From: Subdoligranulum variabile
GTDB lineage: Bacteria; Bacillota; Clostridia; Oscillospirales; Ruminococcaceae
Length of the DNA: 37,815 nucleotides
Assembly (NCBI GenBank): GCA_004554775.1
Contig: SFKI01000017.1
Coordinates: 1-37,815, forward strand
Reading direction: 5' to 3'
Shown in pieces: positions 24,295 through 29,595 of the stretch. The position numbers and the translations under genes are program-made. The first letter of the stretch is position 1; each line of letters begins with the position of its first letter. The notes under the pieces were generated by a model that made no database searches, was not told the DNA's origin, and saw only the letters and a list, made by a program, of their open reading frames with translations.

Positions 24295-24785
24295 CGGAAC
24301 CGTACCCCCTCGCCCTGGGTGAACTCCACACCGTCGATCAATTCACCAGTTTCGGCGAAATCCCGAAGCAGTGCGGTCTTGTCTACGGTATCAGGCTGAT
24401 GCACCAGGTATTTGGCTGGAATTTTGTCCTGATCGGTCACCGTAGCACTCCACGGGTTTTTCTGGATGTACCATTTACCGATGCTGGTAAACAGTTTGTC
24501 CGCATTGGCCATTTTCATGGCCTCGTAGATTCCGGCCTTCATCCGGGCCGCAAGATTCTCGTAGGATTTTTTCTGCCGCTGAAGGCGTTTGATCTCATCA
24601 CCCACAGCCTTGGCGGATGCATCCGCGCTGCGCATCATCCGGGCATACATCTCGGATTTATCACCTATTCCATCGTTCACCCGGTCGATCTCGTCCAGGA
24701 TTTCAGCCTGTTCTTCCGGGTCATCAGTTTCCTCGTATGCCGCCATCAGTACGGCATACTCTTCGGCCAAATCATACAGTCGCAC
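24291..24785 (-). CDS. Siphovirus Gp157-like protein
   Basis: The 164-residue protein matches the Gp157 family: an acidic N-terminus (EETDDPEEQAEILDEIDRV), helix EIKRLQRQKKSYENLAARMKAGIYEAM, then FTSIGKWYIQKNPWSATVTD and IPAKYLV. Gp157 proteins are frequent beside recombinase genes and have been linked to phage resistance in streptococci. The start is a GTG at 24785, with GGAGGG at six bases, overlapping the preceding TGA. The longer ORF start lies inside the upstream gene. Confidence 0.88.
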   Translation of the reverse strand: MRLYDLAEEYAVLMAAYEETDDPEEQAEILDEIDRVNDGIGDKSEMYARMMRSADASAKAVGDEIKRLQRQKKSYENLAARMKAGIYEAMKMANADKLFTSIGKWYIQKNPWSATVTDQDKIPAKYLVHQPDTVDKTALLRDFAETGELIDGVEFTQGEGVRFR

Positions 24786-25461
24786 GCTGTTCCCTCCGCT
24801 TCTCAAGCTGTCTGCACACCACCGCGCCCTGTACGCTGGTCAGGTCTGCGATATTAGCAACTTTGTATTTCTCACACAGTTTTCCGATCTCATCTGCATT
24901 GCAATTGGTCTGGATGGTGATAAGCTGGTCATTGGTGATCAGTCCCTTTCTGGGGTTTTCCGGGGCCTGAGCCTTGGGCCTCGCGGGCGCAGGCTCGCTT
25001 TCCGGGCCGTCGTAATATCTGGAATATTTGCTGGATTTGTCAACAGCGTCCTTGCCATAGTAGATATCTGCGCCAACGCCCAGGGCCTTGCATGCCACAC
25101 TGATAGCATCCGTATAGGCTTTTTTGTAGCCTTCATCATCGACGACGTATTTGTTGGATTTGGTCGTCGTTGCGCTGGAATTTCCCCCCATTCCATAGAT
25201 AGGCCGTGACCATTCTCCGTCGAGTTTTACGTAAAGGTTCAATTCCACAAAGGTTGCGACGGTTCCATCCTGAAATGTCTCGTTCCAGTGGCGCACATCA
25301 TCGATGTACCAGCCGATCCCGCAGGGGCCAAATACCTCAGTCAATACCTTGATTCGCCACATTGGGTTGATGTCCGTCCCCGAAAACCTTCCGTTGTTGA
25401 AGGATTTCTGCGCGATCTCCGGAACCGCTCTGACGCGGTTGTAGATTTCCAGATTGTCCAT
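24772..25461 (-). CDS. Rad52/Sak-like single-strand annealing protein (putative)
   Basis: The protein has 229 residues. VRAVPEIAQKSF, TDINPMWRIKVLTEVFGPCGIGWYIDD and KKAYTDAISVACKALGVGADIYYGKD match a family found beside ssb and Gp157 in Firmicutes phages, distantly Rad52/Sak-like. A flexible Pro-rich linker precedes a small C-terminal helical domain (GLITNDQLITIQTNCNADE). Such proteins anneal ssDNA with SSB. Context supports a recombination role, but I could not verify fold similarity. Confidence 0.6.
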   Translation of the reverse strand: MDNLEIYNRVRAVPEIAQKSFNNGRFSGTDINPMWRIKVLTEVFGPCGIGWYIDDVRHWNETFQDGTVATFVELNLYVKLDGEWSRPIYGMGGNSSATTTKSNKYVVDDEGYKKAYTDAISVACKALGVGADIYYGKDAVDKSSKYSRYYDGPESEPAPARPKAQAPENPRKGLITNDQLITIQTNCNADEIGKLCEKYKVANIADLTSVQGAVVCRQLEKRREQRATV

Positions 25462-25482
25462 TTTGCTTCCTCCATTTCCGAT

Positions 25483-25635
25483 TTATCCGTTGTACCTGCG
25501 GCCATGCAGTTCCACTTCCTGGGTGCGGCTCTCGGCCTTGCCCTGCCTGTACCGCTTCCACGCGAATGCATGATATGCCTCGGATAGCAGCATGCCACTC
25601 GCGAAAAACACGAACGCCTTGATAACCTCCACCAT
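25483..25635 (-). CDS. Small membrane protein, 50 residues
   Basis: ATG 25635 follows GGAGGAATCAAC, giving MVEVIKAFVFFASGMLLSEA and then a basic tail rich in Arg/Lys/Gln, ending at TAA 25483. One hydrophobic helix at the N-terminus suggests membrane insertion. It sits in frame spacing with the annealing-protein gene. Too short for family recognition. Confidence 0.65.
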   Translation of the reverse strand: MVEVIKAFVFFASGMLLSEAYHAFAWKRYRQGKAESRTQEVELHGRRYNG

Positions 25636-25650
25636 GTTGATTCCTCCTAT

Positions 25651-25884
25651 CTATCGGTTTCTTTGTTTTTCCTTGCGCTTTCTGCGGGTTATATTGATCT
25701 GTTTCCGACTGCACAAATCAATAGATACCTGCAACTGCCGCATGCGTTCAGCATGCTCTATGATTTTCACAATGTCCTCGACAGCAGCCTTTTCACACAC
25801 ACCATGGCATCCGGCCATCCTGTCGGGGCATTCCTGGCAACAGCTCCCACGTTGCGCGGAGGCAGAACCCAACATCCGAGGCAT
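25651..25884 (-). CDS. Hypothetical small cysteine-containing protein
   Basis: The 77-residue protein (MPRMLGSASAQRGSCCQECP...) contains CCQECPDRMAGCHGVC near the N-terminus, a helix (VEDIVKIIEHAERMRQLQVSIDL) and a basic C-terminal tail (KQINITRRKRKEKQRNR). It starts four bases after the preceding gene, with a weak GGTGG site. It could be a small metal- and nucleic-acid-binding protein; family unknown. Confidence 0.65.
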   Translation of the reverse strand: MPRMLGSASAQRGSCCQECPDRMAGCHGVCEKAAVEDIVKIIEHAERMRQLQVSIDLCSRKQINITRRKRKEKQRNR

Positions 25885-25887
25885 GCT

Positions 25888-26148
25888 TCACACCACCCAC
25901 GTTGTGTTTAGTTTCTTGCGCAGCCGTTCCTTGCGGGCTATTTCCTCGACAGTGGAAGGCGCACATATGTATTCCGCCATTCTTCTCACGTCTACCATGC
26001 TGCCAGCACAAGCGGTTTTTAGCCGCCAGTCCTCCAACATGGCCCTGATCTTGTAGTAGCTGCACCCCATGATCTTGGACGCTTGCGCCTTGGTGCAGAC
26101 CTCGCCATACCTGCCCAGCATGTCATCTATCCGTTCGTCCAGTGTCAT
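25888..26148 (-). CDS. HTH DNA-binding protein (excisionase-like)
   Basis: The 86-residue protein from MTLDERIDDMLGRYGEV contains VCTKAQASKIMGCSYYKIRAMLEDWRLKTACAGSMVDVRRMAEYI. That is a MerR/excisionase-like winged helix followed by a short strand. I chose ATG 26148 behind GGGAGGGG; the ORF extension overlaps the repressor gene. Without an integrase in the genome, a role in transcription or replication is more likely than excision. Confidence 0.65.
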   Translation of the reverse strand: MTLDERIDDMLGRYGEVCTKAQASKIMGCSYYKIRAMLEDWRLKTACAGSMVDVRRMAEYICAPSTVEEIARKERLRKKLNTTWVV

Positions 26149-26359
26149 TGTTGGCCCCTCCCTCACTTTCCTCGTACAGCGCTGCAAACGGGATTCCCAG
26201 CGCCCGCGCAATGTCCATCCCTGTGGGGATGGGGCACACTTTGGTGCCCCGTTCCAGCATTGTGATGTAGCATCTGGCCACGCCAGCCCTTTCTGCAAGC
26301 TCTGCCTGCGTCATGCCCGCAGCCTCGCGGGCGTCTCTAATTGCATCTCCGATGTTCAT
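26123..26359 (-). CDS. XRE-family repressor (Cro/CI-like)
   Basis: The 78-residue protein is an HTH_3 domain: IGDAIRDAREAAGMTQAELAERAGVARCYITMLERGTKVCPIPTGMDIARALGIPFAALY. Helix 3 (RCYITMLERG) is the recognition helix. Its own promoter and operator-like repeats lie directly upstream (26405-26485). It is probably the regulator of this promoter. The length fits a Cro-type protein without a dimerisation or cleavage domain. Confidence 0.9.
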   Translation of the reverse strand: MNIGDAIRDAREAAGMTQAELAERAGVARCYITMLERGTKVCPIPTGMDIARALGIPFAALYEESEGGANNDTGRTDR

Positions 26360-26372
26360 TGATTTCCTTTCT

Positions 26373-26396
26373 GCCCTCGTTCCTCCGGGGCGGGCG
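26373..26396 (-). promoter_or_regulatory. GC-rich hairpin upstream of repressor ribosome site
   Basis: A hairpin with GCCCGCCCCGG and a partner GAGGGC lies just before AGAAAGGA and the ATG of the XRE gene. It is one of five similar elements in 26373-27582. Confidence 0.5.
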
Positions 26397-26442
26397 TTTT
26401 GTGATTACTTCAGATGTTCTTGTGCTATAATGTTCTTGGTTG

Positions 26443-26456
26443 GTTACTATGGTAAC
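26443..26456. promoter_or_regulatory. Operator-like inverted repeat
   Basis: GTTAC-N4-GTAAC lies immediately downstream of the -10 box at 26457-26462. Two direct AAGAACAT copies follow between 26413 and 26440. This is the arrangement of a repressor-controlled promoter; the XRE proteins nearby are the likely binders. Confidence 0.55.
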
Positions 26457-26485
26457 ATTATATCCTAATTACTTTGGAAAGTCAA
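26457..26485 (-). promoter_or_regulatory. Sigma-70-type promoter for XRE repressor gene
   Basis: TTGACT (26485-26480), a 17-base spacer and TATAAT (26462-26457) lie on the minus strand. The transcript would cover the XRE gene at 26359 and genes beyond. The operator-like repeat adjoins the start region. Confidence 0.8.
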
Positions 26486-26505
26486 TACCTTATTCCAAAT
26501 TTCTG

Positions 26506-26736
26506 CTATTCCATGTCGTACAGCTCTTCCATTTGGCAGTCCAGCGCATGCGCCAGCTTGATGGCGGATTTCGCGCTAGGTTGCCGCACGCCGTTTTCCC
26601 ACAGGCTAATGTCCACTTGCCGGCAACGAACGATCTCCGCCAGCTGCGCTTGCGTCAGACCCTTGGCCAGCCTCAGCCGGGTGATGGGACTATCATTTCC
26701 CCGCGGACGCGGGGCGCTACGGTCGTACTCGGGCAC
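26506..26736 (-). CDS. XRE-family DNA-binding protein
   Basis: The 76-residue protein is an HTH domain: SPITRLRLAKGLTQAQLAEIVRCRQVDISLWENGVRQPSAKSAIKLAHALDCQMEELY. GTG 26736 is used as start, with GGAGG nine bases upstream; the stop is TAG. It is the second XRE regulator in a row, separated from the first by a promoter, so the two may form a regulatory pair. An N-terminal RSAPRPRGND segment precedes the fold. Confidence 0.88.
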   Translation of the reverse strand: MPEYDRSAPRPRGNDSPITRLRLAKGLTQAQLAEIVRCRQVDISLWENGVRQPSAKSAIKLAHALDCQMEELYDME

Positions 26737-26778
26737 TGTTTTATACCTCCGTTTCCGCTGACTTACGCCAGCCTTCTT

Positions 26779-26803
26779 GCCCGGATTGCGGCTCCGGGCG
26801 GGC
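26779..26803 (-). promoter_or_regulatory. GC-rich hairpin upstream of XRE gene
   Basis: GCCCGCCCGGAG ... CCGGGC forms a hairpin on the minus strand, followed by AAGAAGG. It resembles the hairpins before three neighbouring small genes. Confidence 0.5.
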
Positions 26804-26823
26804 CGTGGTCGTCAGACGGTTTG

Positions 26824-27000
26824 TTATTCTGGGGTTACGTAGTCTACGATGTCATCGTTCCGCAGATCGTTGATGTAGATGGTTTTGCCGGTGCGGATCG
26901 CCTCTGCCCTTGCTTCGCGGCGTGCTCCGCGAATGTTGCCGATGTAATCATCCATTCCCGCAGCAGACCCGTCGCCCAGGGTGAAATAAAATCGTCTCAT
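26824..27000 (-). CDS. Small hypothetical protein, 58 residues
   Basis: The ORF from ATG 27000 (MRRFYFTLGDGSAAGMDDYI) follows AAGGAAG. It has a strand-rich start and an acidic end (INDLRNDDIVDYVTPE). It is part of the leading series of tiny early proteins, each behind its own hairpin. Such proteins often act on host functions, but nothing specific is recognisable. Confidence 0.7.
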   Translation of the reverse strand: MRRFYFTLGDGSAAGMDDYIGNIRGARREARAEAIRTGKTIYINDLRNDDIVDYVTPE

Positions 27001-27011
27001 GATTCTTCCTT

Positions 27012-27039
27012 GCCGGGATACGATGCCTCCCGGCGGGCG
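27012..27039 (-). promoter_or_regulatory. GC-rich hairpin upstream of 58-residue gene
   Basis: CGCCCGCCGGGAGG ... CCCGGC pairs on the minus strand, directly before the AAGGAAG ribosome site of the gene at 27000. Confidence 0.5.
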
Positions 27040-27046
27040 AATGGTG

Positions 27047-27283
27047 TCAGTCGTCGAATTCGCGTTCTTCCACGATCTGGAAATCAGGGTCGTTGGATTC
27101 CAGGTCGGCGACGATGGCATCGAAGTCGCCCTCGCCCCAGCTGGAATCATCTTCCACGTCGGCCAGGGAGTGGTCGTACTGCCAGCCGTCGGTTCCCCCG
27201 TAGATGCGGGCGATGCGGTTGTCGTAATCTACAGAAATCATTTCCAGGGACGCGTTGGTCTGAACCATGTACAGTTTCTTCAT
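27047..27283 (-). CDS. Small acidic hypothetical protein
   Basis: The 78-residue protein (MKKLYMVQTNASLEMISVDYDN...) has a first half with beta strands (MISVDYDNRIARIYGGTDGWQY). The second half is very acidic (EDDSSWGEGDFDAIVADLESNDPDF). It has an AAGGAGG site. It could be a DNA-mimic type early protein, but there is no direct evidence. Confidence 0.75.
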   Translation of the reverse strand: MKKLYMVQTNASLEMISVDYDNRIARIYGGTDGWQYDHSLADVEDDSSWGEGDFDAIVADLESNDPDFQIVEEREFDD

Positions 27284-27303
27284 GGGTTTTTCCTCCTTTT
27301 TCT

Positions 27304-27324
27304 GCCCGCCTTTATCCGGGCGGG
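27304..27324 (-). promoter_or_regulatory. GC-rich hairpin upstream of acidic protein gene
   Basis: CCCGCCCGGATAAAGGCGGGC on the minus strand forms a compact stem-loop just before the AAAAAGGAGG site of the gene at 27283. It lacks a T tract, so it is not a standard terminator. Confidence 0.55.
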
Positions 27325-27336
27325 ATTGTCAATTGA

Positions 27337-27540
27337 TTAGCAGTATTTGCGCACGAATTCGCGCAATAATCTTTTATCTTTTTCCGGGGCATCACACCAT
27401 CTTCCGTTTTCATCACCCATACATATACAATCAAATTGATAACGCGCAGCAGATTTTATTTCCTCATCCTTAGTTATTCCGCACGACTCAAGATATGTTG
27501 CAAACGTATCAATTTTGTACGCACGTTCCTTAATCGTCAT
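27337..27540 (-). CDS. Small hypothetical protein, 67 residues
   Basis: The ORF from ATG 27540 (MTIKERAYKIDTFATYLESC) has AAGGAAGG upstream. The residues are mostly helical, with CGITKDEEIKSAARYQFDCICMGDENGRW. Its DNA is more AT-rich than its neighbours. Unknown function. Confidence 0.7.
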   Translation of the reverse strand: MTIKERAYKIDTFATYLESCGITKDEEIKSAARYQFDCICMGDENGRWCDAPEKDKRLLREFVRKYC

Positions 27541-27560
27541 TTCCAATAACCTTCCTTTCT

Positions 27561-27582
27561 GCCCGCCTTTAACCGGGCGGGC
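27561..27582 (-). promoter_or_regulatory. GC-rich hairpin upstream of 67-residue gene
   Basis: GCCCGCCCGGTTAAAGGCGGGC on the minus strand forms a 7-bp stem just before AGAAAGGAAGG. It is almost the same sequence as the element at 27304-27324. Confidence 0.55.
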
Positions 27583-27599
27583 GCGGATTCTATTGCGGT

Positions 27600-27914
27600 T
27601 TAGTATTTGAACATCCTGGCGATGTTCTGCACGTTGCAAACGGGGTACTGGTTTCCGGCGGCGATGAATTCCCGGGTCAGGATTTTTTCCGCGGCGGCGG
27701 CGAAACGGGAACGGTGGTCGATGATGAACGCCGCATCATCCGCATTCGCTCCGCCATTGGCGATCATTGCACGATATGCTTCGATGGCCTTGGTCACAGG
27801 CGCGATCTCTGCCGGGGCGAACGTATTAGCCCATTCGATGTGCTTTTCCATGACCTCTGCGGGATTGTTGATGATGTCCTCCGCCCACTTGATCTGCTTT
27901 TCGGTGCCCTTCAT
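27600..27914 (-). CDS. First early protein, unknown function
   Basis: The 104-residue protein starts MKGTEKQIKWAEDIINNPAE, a start seen in many small Firmicutes phage proteins. It is helical throughout. It has a strong AAGGAGG site and lies about 40 bases after the perfect promoter at 27953-27981, so it should be the first and strongest early product. No domain with a known activity is visible. Confidence 0.8.
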   Translation of the reverse strand: MKGTEKQIKWAEDIINNPAEVMEKHIEWANTFAPAEIAPVTKAIEAYRAMIANGGANADDAAFIIDHRSRFAAAAEKILTREFIAAGNQYPVCNVQNIARMFKY

Positions 27915-27952
27915 GATTTCTTCCTCCTTGTTTCTCTCAACCTTGTGACTAT

Positions 27953-27981
27953 ATTATATACCTAATTCGGTATATTGTCAA
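27953..27981 (-). promoter_or_regulatory. Perfect consensus early promoter (minus strand)
   Basis: TTGACA (27981-27976), a 17-base spacer and TATAAT (27958-27953) lie on the minus strand. The surroundings are A+T-rich. It drives the early operon that begins with the gene at 27914. Confidence 0.92.
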
Positions 27982-28002
27982 TAGGTTTTTAGCAACTTTT
28001 TC

Positions 28003-28034
28003 AAAAAAATTTCGCGGCGTGTTGACACCGCGAA
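28003..28034 (-). terminator. Terminator insulating the early promoter
   Basis: A 10-bp stem with one G-U pair (28011-28034, loop CAAC) is followed on the minus strand by A and seven T. It stops late read-through just before the early promoter. The -35 box of the plus-strand promoter lies inside this hairpin, so it may also act as an operator. Confidence 0.8.
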
Positions 28035-28050
28035 TCCTGCCTGTTATAAT
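28022..28050 (+). promoter_or_regulatory. Perfect consensus promoter, plus strand
   Basis: TTGACA (28022-28027), a 17-base spacer and TATAAT (28045-28050). It is the only convincing plus-strand promoter seen. Transcription should start near 28057, which is inside the CRISPR-repeat-like element. Confidence 0.92.
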
Positions 28051-28053
28051 GTG

Positions 28054-28084
28054 GTTGTCCCCCGATAGGGGCGTGAGTTGAAAT
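28054..28084 (+). CRISPR. Solitary CRISPR-repeat-like unit (type I-C-like)
   Basis: The 31-base element starts GTTGTCCCCCGATAGGGG and ends CGTGAGTTGAAAT. It has the C-run, loop, G-run core and the GTTGAAAT 3' handle typical of type I-C repeats, in the same orientation as transcription. The stem is four C-G pairs, perhaps extended past a bulge. Only one copy was found, so it is not an array. Confidence 0.75.
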
Positions 28085-28105
28085 TTAAACTTGGATGGTA
28101 GCAAA

Positions 28106-28134
28106 ACACCCCGGCAGAATCACTGCCGGGGTGT
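28106..28134 (-). terminator. Terminator of the last late gene (shared hairpin)
   Basis: There is a perfect 12-bp stem with a 5-base loop. On the minus strand it is followed by TTTT, directly after the stop of the gene at 28140. The same hairpin would end or stabilise the plus-strand RNA. Confidence 0.8.
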
Positions 28135-28139
28135 CCTCA

Positions 28140-28748
28140 TTACTTAAATCCGTCGATCACGGCCTTGACCTCGGCGGCCAGGGCCATCATGTCCGTATGC
28201 ATGGCCTGCCATGCTTCCATCATGCCGTTGGCGTACTCCGGGTTCCTCTTGTACGCGTCGGAGGATTTGTATTGTTCGATCAATTTCTCCAGCACGCCAT
28301 GGCCGCTGGAATTAAAATTGATGTGCGCCGCAGCCATTTCGCGATACCAGCTGGCAGTCTCCGGGTGCTCAGATTTCAGCTCGTACGCCGTCCGGATTTT
28401 CTCCCGGGCCTCGTCGATGTTTCCCATCATGTCGTTGGATATCCGTTTCACGATTTTCATGCGTTTTCCCCCCGCGATACGCTGCCGCAATTCGCGCAGG
28501 TCGTCCGCGTCAAACGCAAATGTCCCCAGCAGCGGCAGGTCAATTGTCACCTTGCCCTGCGCCTGCATCTGGGCCAGGGCCGCATTATACAGCGTATCGA
28601 TGTCGATACGCCCATCCGGCTGCACGATTCCCATGGCCTTCATGGCCCCGTTTTCAGCCGCCGCCGAAATAATAGCATCCATTTTCCCGGCACCCACGCC
28701 GTAGGCCGTTCCCAGCAAAAATTGCCGCGTGCCGTCCAGCCGGGGCAT
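28140..28748 (-). CDS. Hypothetical protein at the end of the late operon
   Basis: The 202-residue protein (MPRLDGTRQFLLGTAYGVGAGKMDAIIS...) has a middle segment VTIDLPLLGTFAFDADDLRELRQRI. Helices with AREKIRTAYELKSEHPETASWYREMAAAH follow. No ribosome site precedes ATG 28748, and an internal ATG (MDAIIS) may be used. It lies directly behind a terminator and is closed by another. Such separated genes at operon ends are often host-interaction factors; the function is unknown. Confidence 0.6.
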   Translation of the reverse strand: MPRLDGTRQFLLGTAYGVGAGKMDAIISAAAENGAMKAMGIVQPDGRIDIDTLYNAALAQMQAQGKVTIDLPLLGTFAFDADDLRELRQRIAGGKRMKIVKRISNDMMGNIDEAREKIRTAYELKSEHPETASWYREMAAAHINFNSSGHGVLEKLIEQYKSSDAYKRNPEYANGMMEAWQAMHTDMMALAAEVKAVIDGFK

Positions 28749-28784
28749 TAACCGCGTCTGCGGGATATTTCTTCCGCCAAAAAC

Positions 28785-28815
28785 AAAAATCCCCCGCTAC
28801 CGTAGTAGCAGGGGA
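28785..28815 (-). terminator. Terminator after HTH gene
   Basis: An approximately 11-bp stem with one G-U pair and a four-base loop, followed by TTTTT on the minus strand. Confidence 0.8.
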
Positions 28816-28823
28816 ATAAATCA

Positions 28824-29075
28824 TCAGTATCTCCGTGTACCCAGAATGGCCATCTCCAGCCGCGGGACGATCTGCCCGAGCAGCCGTTTGGCCACCGCTG
28901 ACCTGTCCATGCCCACCGCCGCGCCAATGTCGGCGTACTCCATGCCCCAGATCAGGCGGGACGTGGAAATCTGTACATCCGTGGGGCTTAATCGGGCCTC
29001 CAATATCGCCCGGGCCAGCTCTCCACCAGTCAGCCCGACAAACTGCGGATACTCTCCGTATAATGTTGTCGGCAT
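28824..29075 (-). CDS. Sigma region 4-like HTH protein
   Basis: The product is 83 residues from MPTTLYGEYPQFVGLTGGEL. RLIWGMEYADIGAAVGMDRSAVAKRLLGQIVPRLE forms an HTH of sigma-4/LuxR style. I chose ATG 29075 with GGAGG eight bases upstream; ATG 29081 is too close. It is located between the holin terminator and another terminator, so it is expressed at a reduced level. It may regulate the operon end or late genes. Confidence 0.65.
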   Translation of the reverse strand: MPTTLYGEYPQFVGLTGGELARAILEARLSPTDVQISTSRLIWGMEYADIGAAVGMDRSAVAKRLLGQIVPRLEMAILGTRRY

Positions 29076-29089
29076 GCCCATCACCTCCG

Positions 29090-29122
29090 AAAAATCCGGC
29101 CCCGCCGCGTAGGCAGGGCCGG
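29090..29122 (-). terminator. Terminator after holin gene
   Basis: An 11-bp stem with one G-U pair (29096-29106 with 29112-29122), followed by TTTTT on the minus strand. It overlaps the leader of the HTH gene. Confidence 0.85.
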
Positions 29123-29130
29123 TATGTACG

Positions 29131-29592
29131 TCATTCCGCCGGATCCTCGGGCGGTTTGTCGTCATGGTCGCCGCCCTTTTGGTCATTTTTATCGCGCAGC
29201 TGCTCCATGGCCCGTTTCAGCCCCGCCGGGACGGGCACCCCGATAATACCTGCGTTTTCCACGATGCTCAGGCCCTCATTACCGATATAATAGCAGGTGG
29301 CCGCCGTCTGAAATACCATCCTGCCCACGCCCAGGGCATTGTCCAGCACCGTGGCCAGCAGCACAATCAGGATAATAAACGCCTTTTTTGCCAGCCCGGC
29401 GAATCCCACCTTGCTGTCGATCCCGCCTCCGGGGGTCTTCGGCGAACGCCCCATTGCCGCCACGATCAGTCCGCTGATATAATCCAATACCATGCACACC
29501 GCCAGGATGGTCAATAGGGCATTCCATTCGCCAAAAATTCCCGCAATCGCTCCAGCCACCGCAAATACCCCTTTCACGATTTTGTCCCACAT
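29131..29592 (-). CDS. Holin (TcdE/phage_holin_4 family)
   Basis: The 153-residue membrane protein has hydrophobic helices at about residues 6-20 (VKGVFAVAGAIAGIFG), 26-47 (LLTILAVCMVLDYISGLIVAAM), 70-90 (AFIILIVLLATVLDNALG) and around TAATCYYIGNEGLSIVENAG. The last is the family signature. A charged C-terminal tail (DKNDQKGGDHDDKPPEDP) follows. It forms membrane holes that release the endolysin. It has GGAGGG upstream, four bases after the endolysin. Confidence 0.95.
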   Translation of the reverse strand: MWDKIVKGVFAVAGAIAGIFGEWNALLTILAVCMVLDYISGLIVAAMGRSPKTPGGGIDSKVGFAGLAKKAFIILIVLLATVLDNALGVGRMVFQTAATCYYIGNEGLSIVENAGIIGVPVPAGLKRAMEQLRDKNDQKGGDHDDKPPEDPAE

Positions 29593-29595
29593 ATT

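Larger units (their letters stand above)
28054..28136 (+). ncRNA. Putative small RNA made of one CRISPR-like repeat and a 3' hairpin
   Basis: The predicted transcript starts at about 28057. It contains the repeat-like element (to 28084), a 21-base link (TTAAACTTGGATGGTAGCAA...) and a 12-bp GC-rich hairpin (28106-28117 with 28123-28134). No plus-strand gene with a ribosome site follows. Known phage solitary repeats can act as RNA anti-CRISPRs. A guide for the phage's own type IV-B proteins is an alternative. The 3' hairpin lacks a T tract on this strand, so the exact end is uncertain. Confidence 0.7.

Noticed and set aside
27304..27582. GC hairpins considered as Rho-independent terminators
   Set aside because: No T tract follows the stems on the coding strand; ribosome sites follow instead.
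28095..28751. Plus-strand ORF of 218 residues after the solitary repeat
   Set aside because: It lies antisense to the gene at 28140-28748, has no ribosome site and shows shadow-like composition (many His, Arg, Val).
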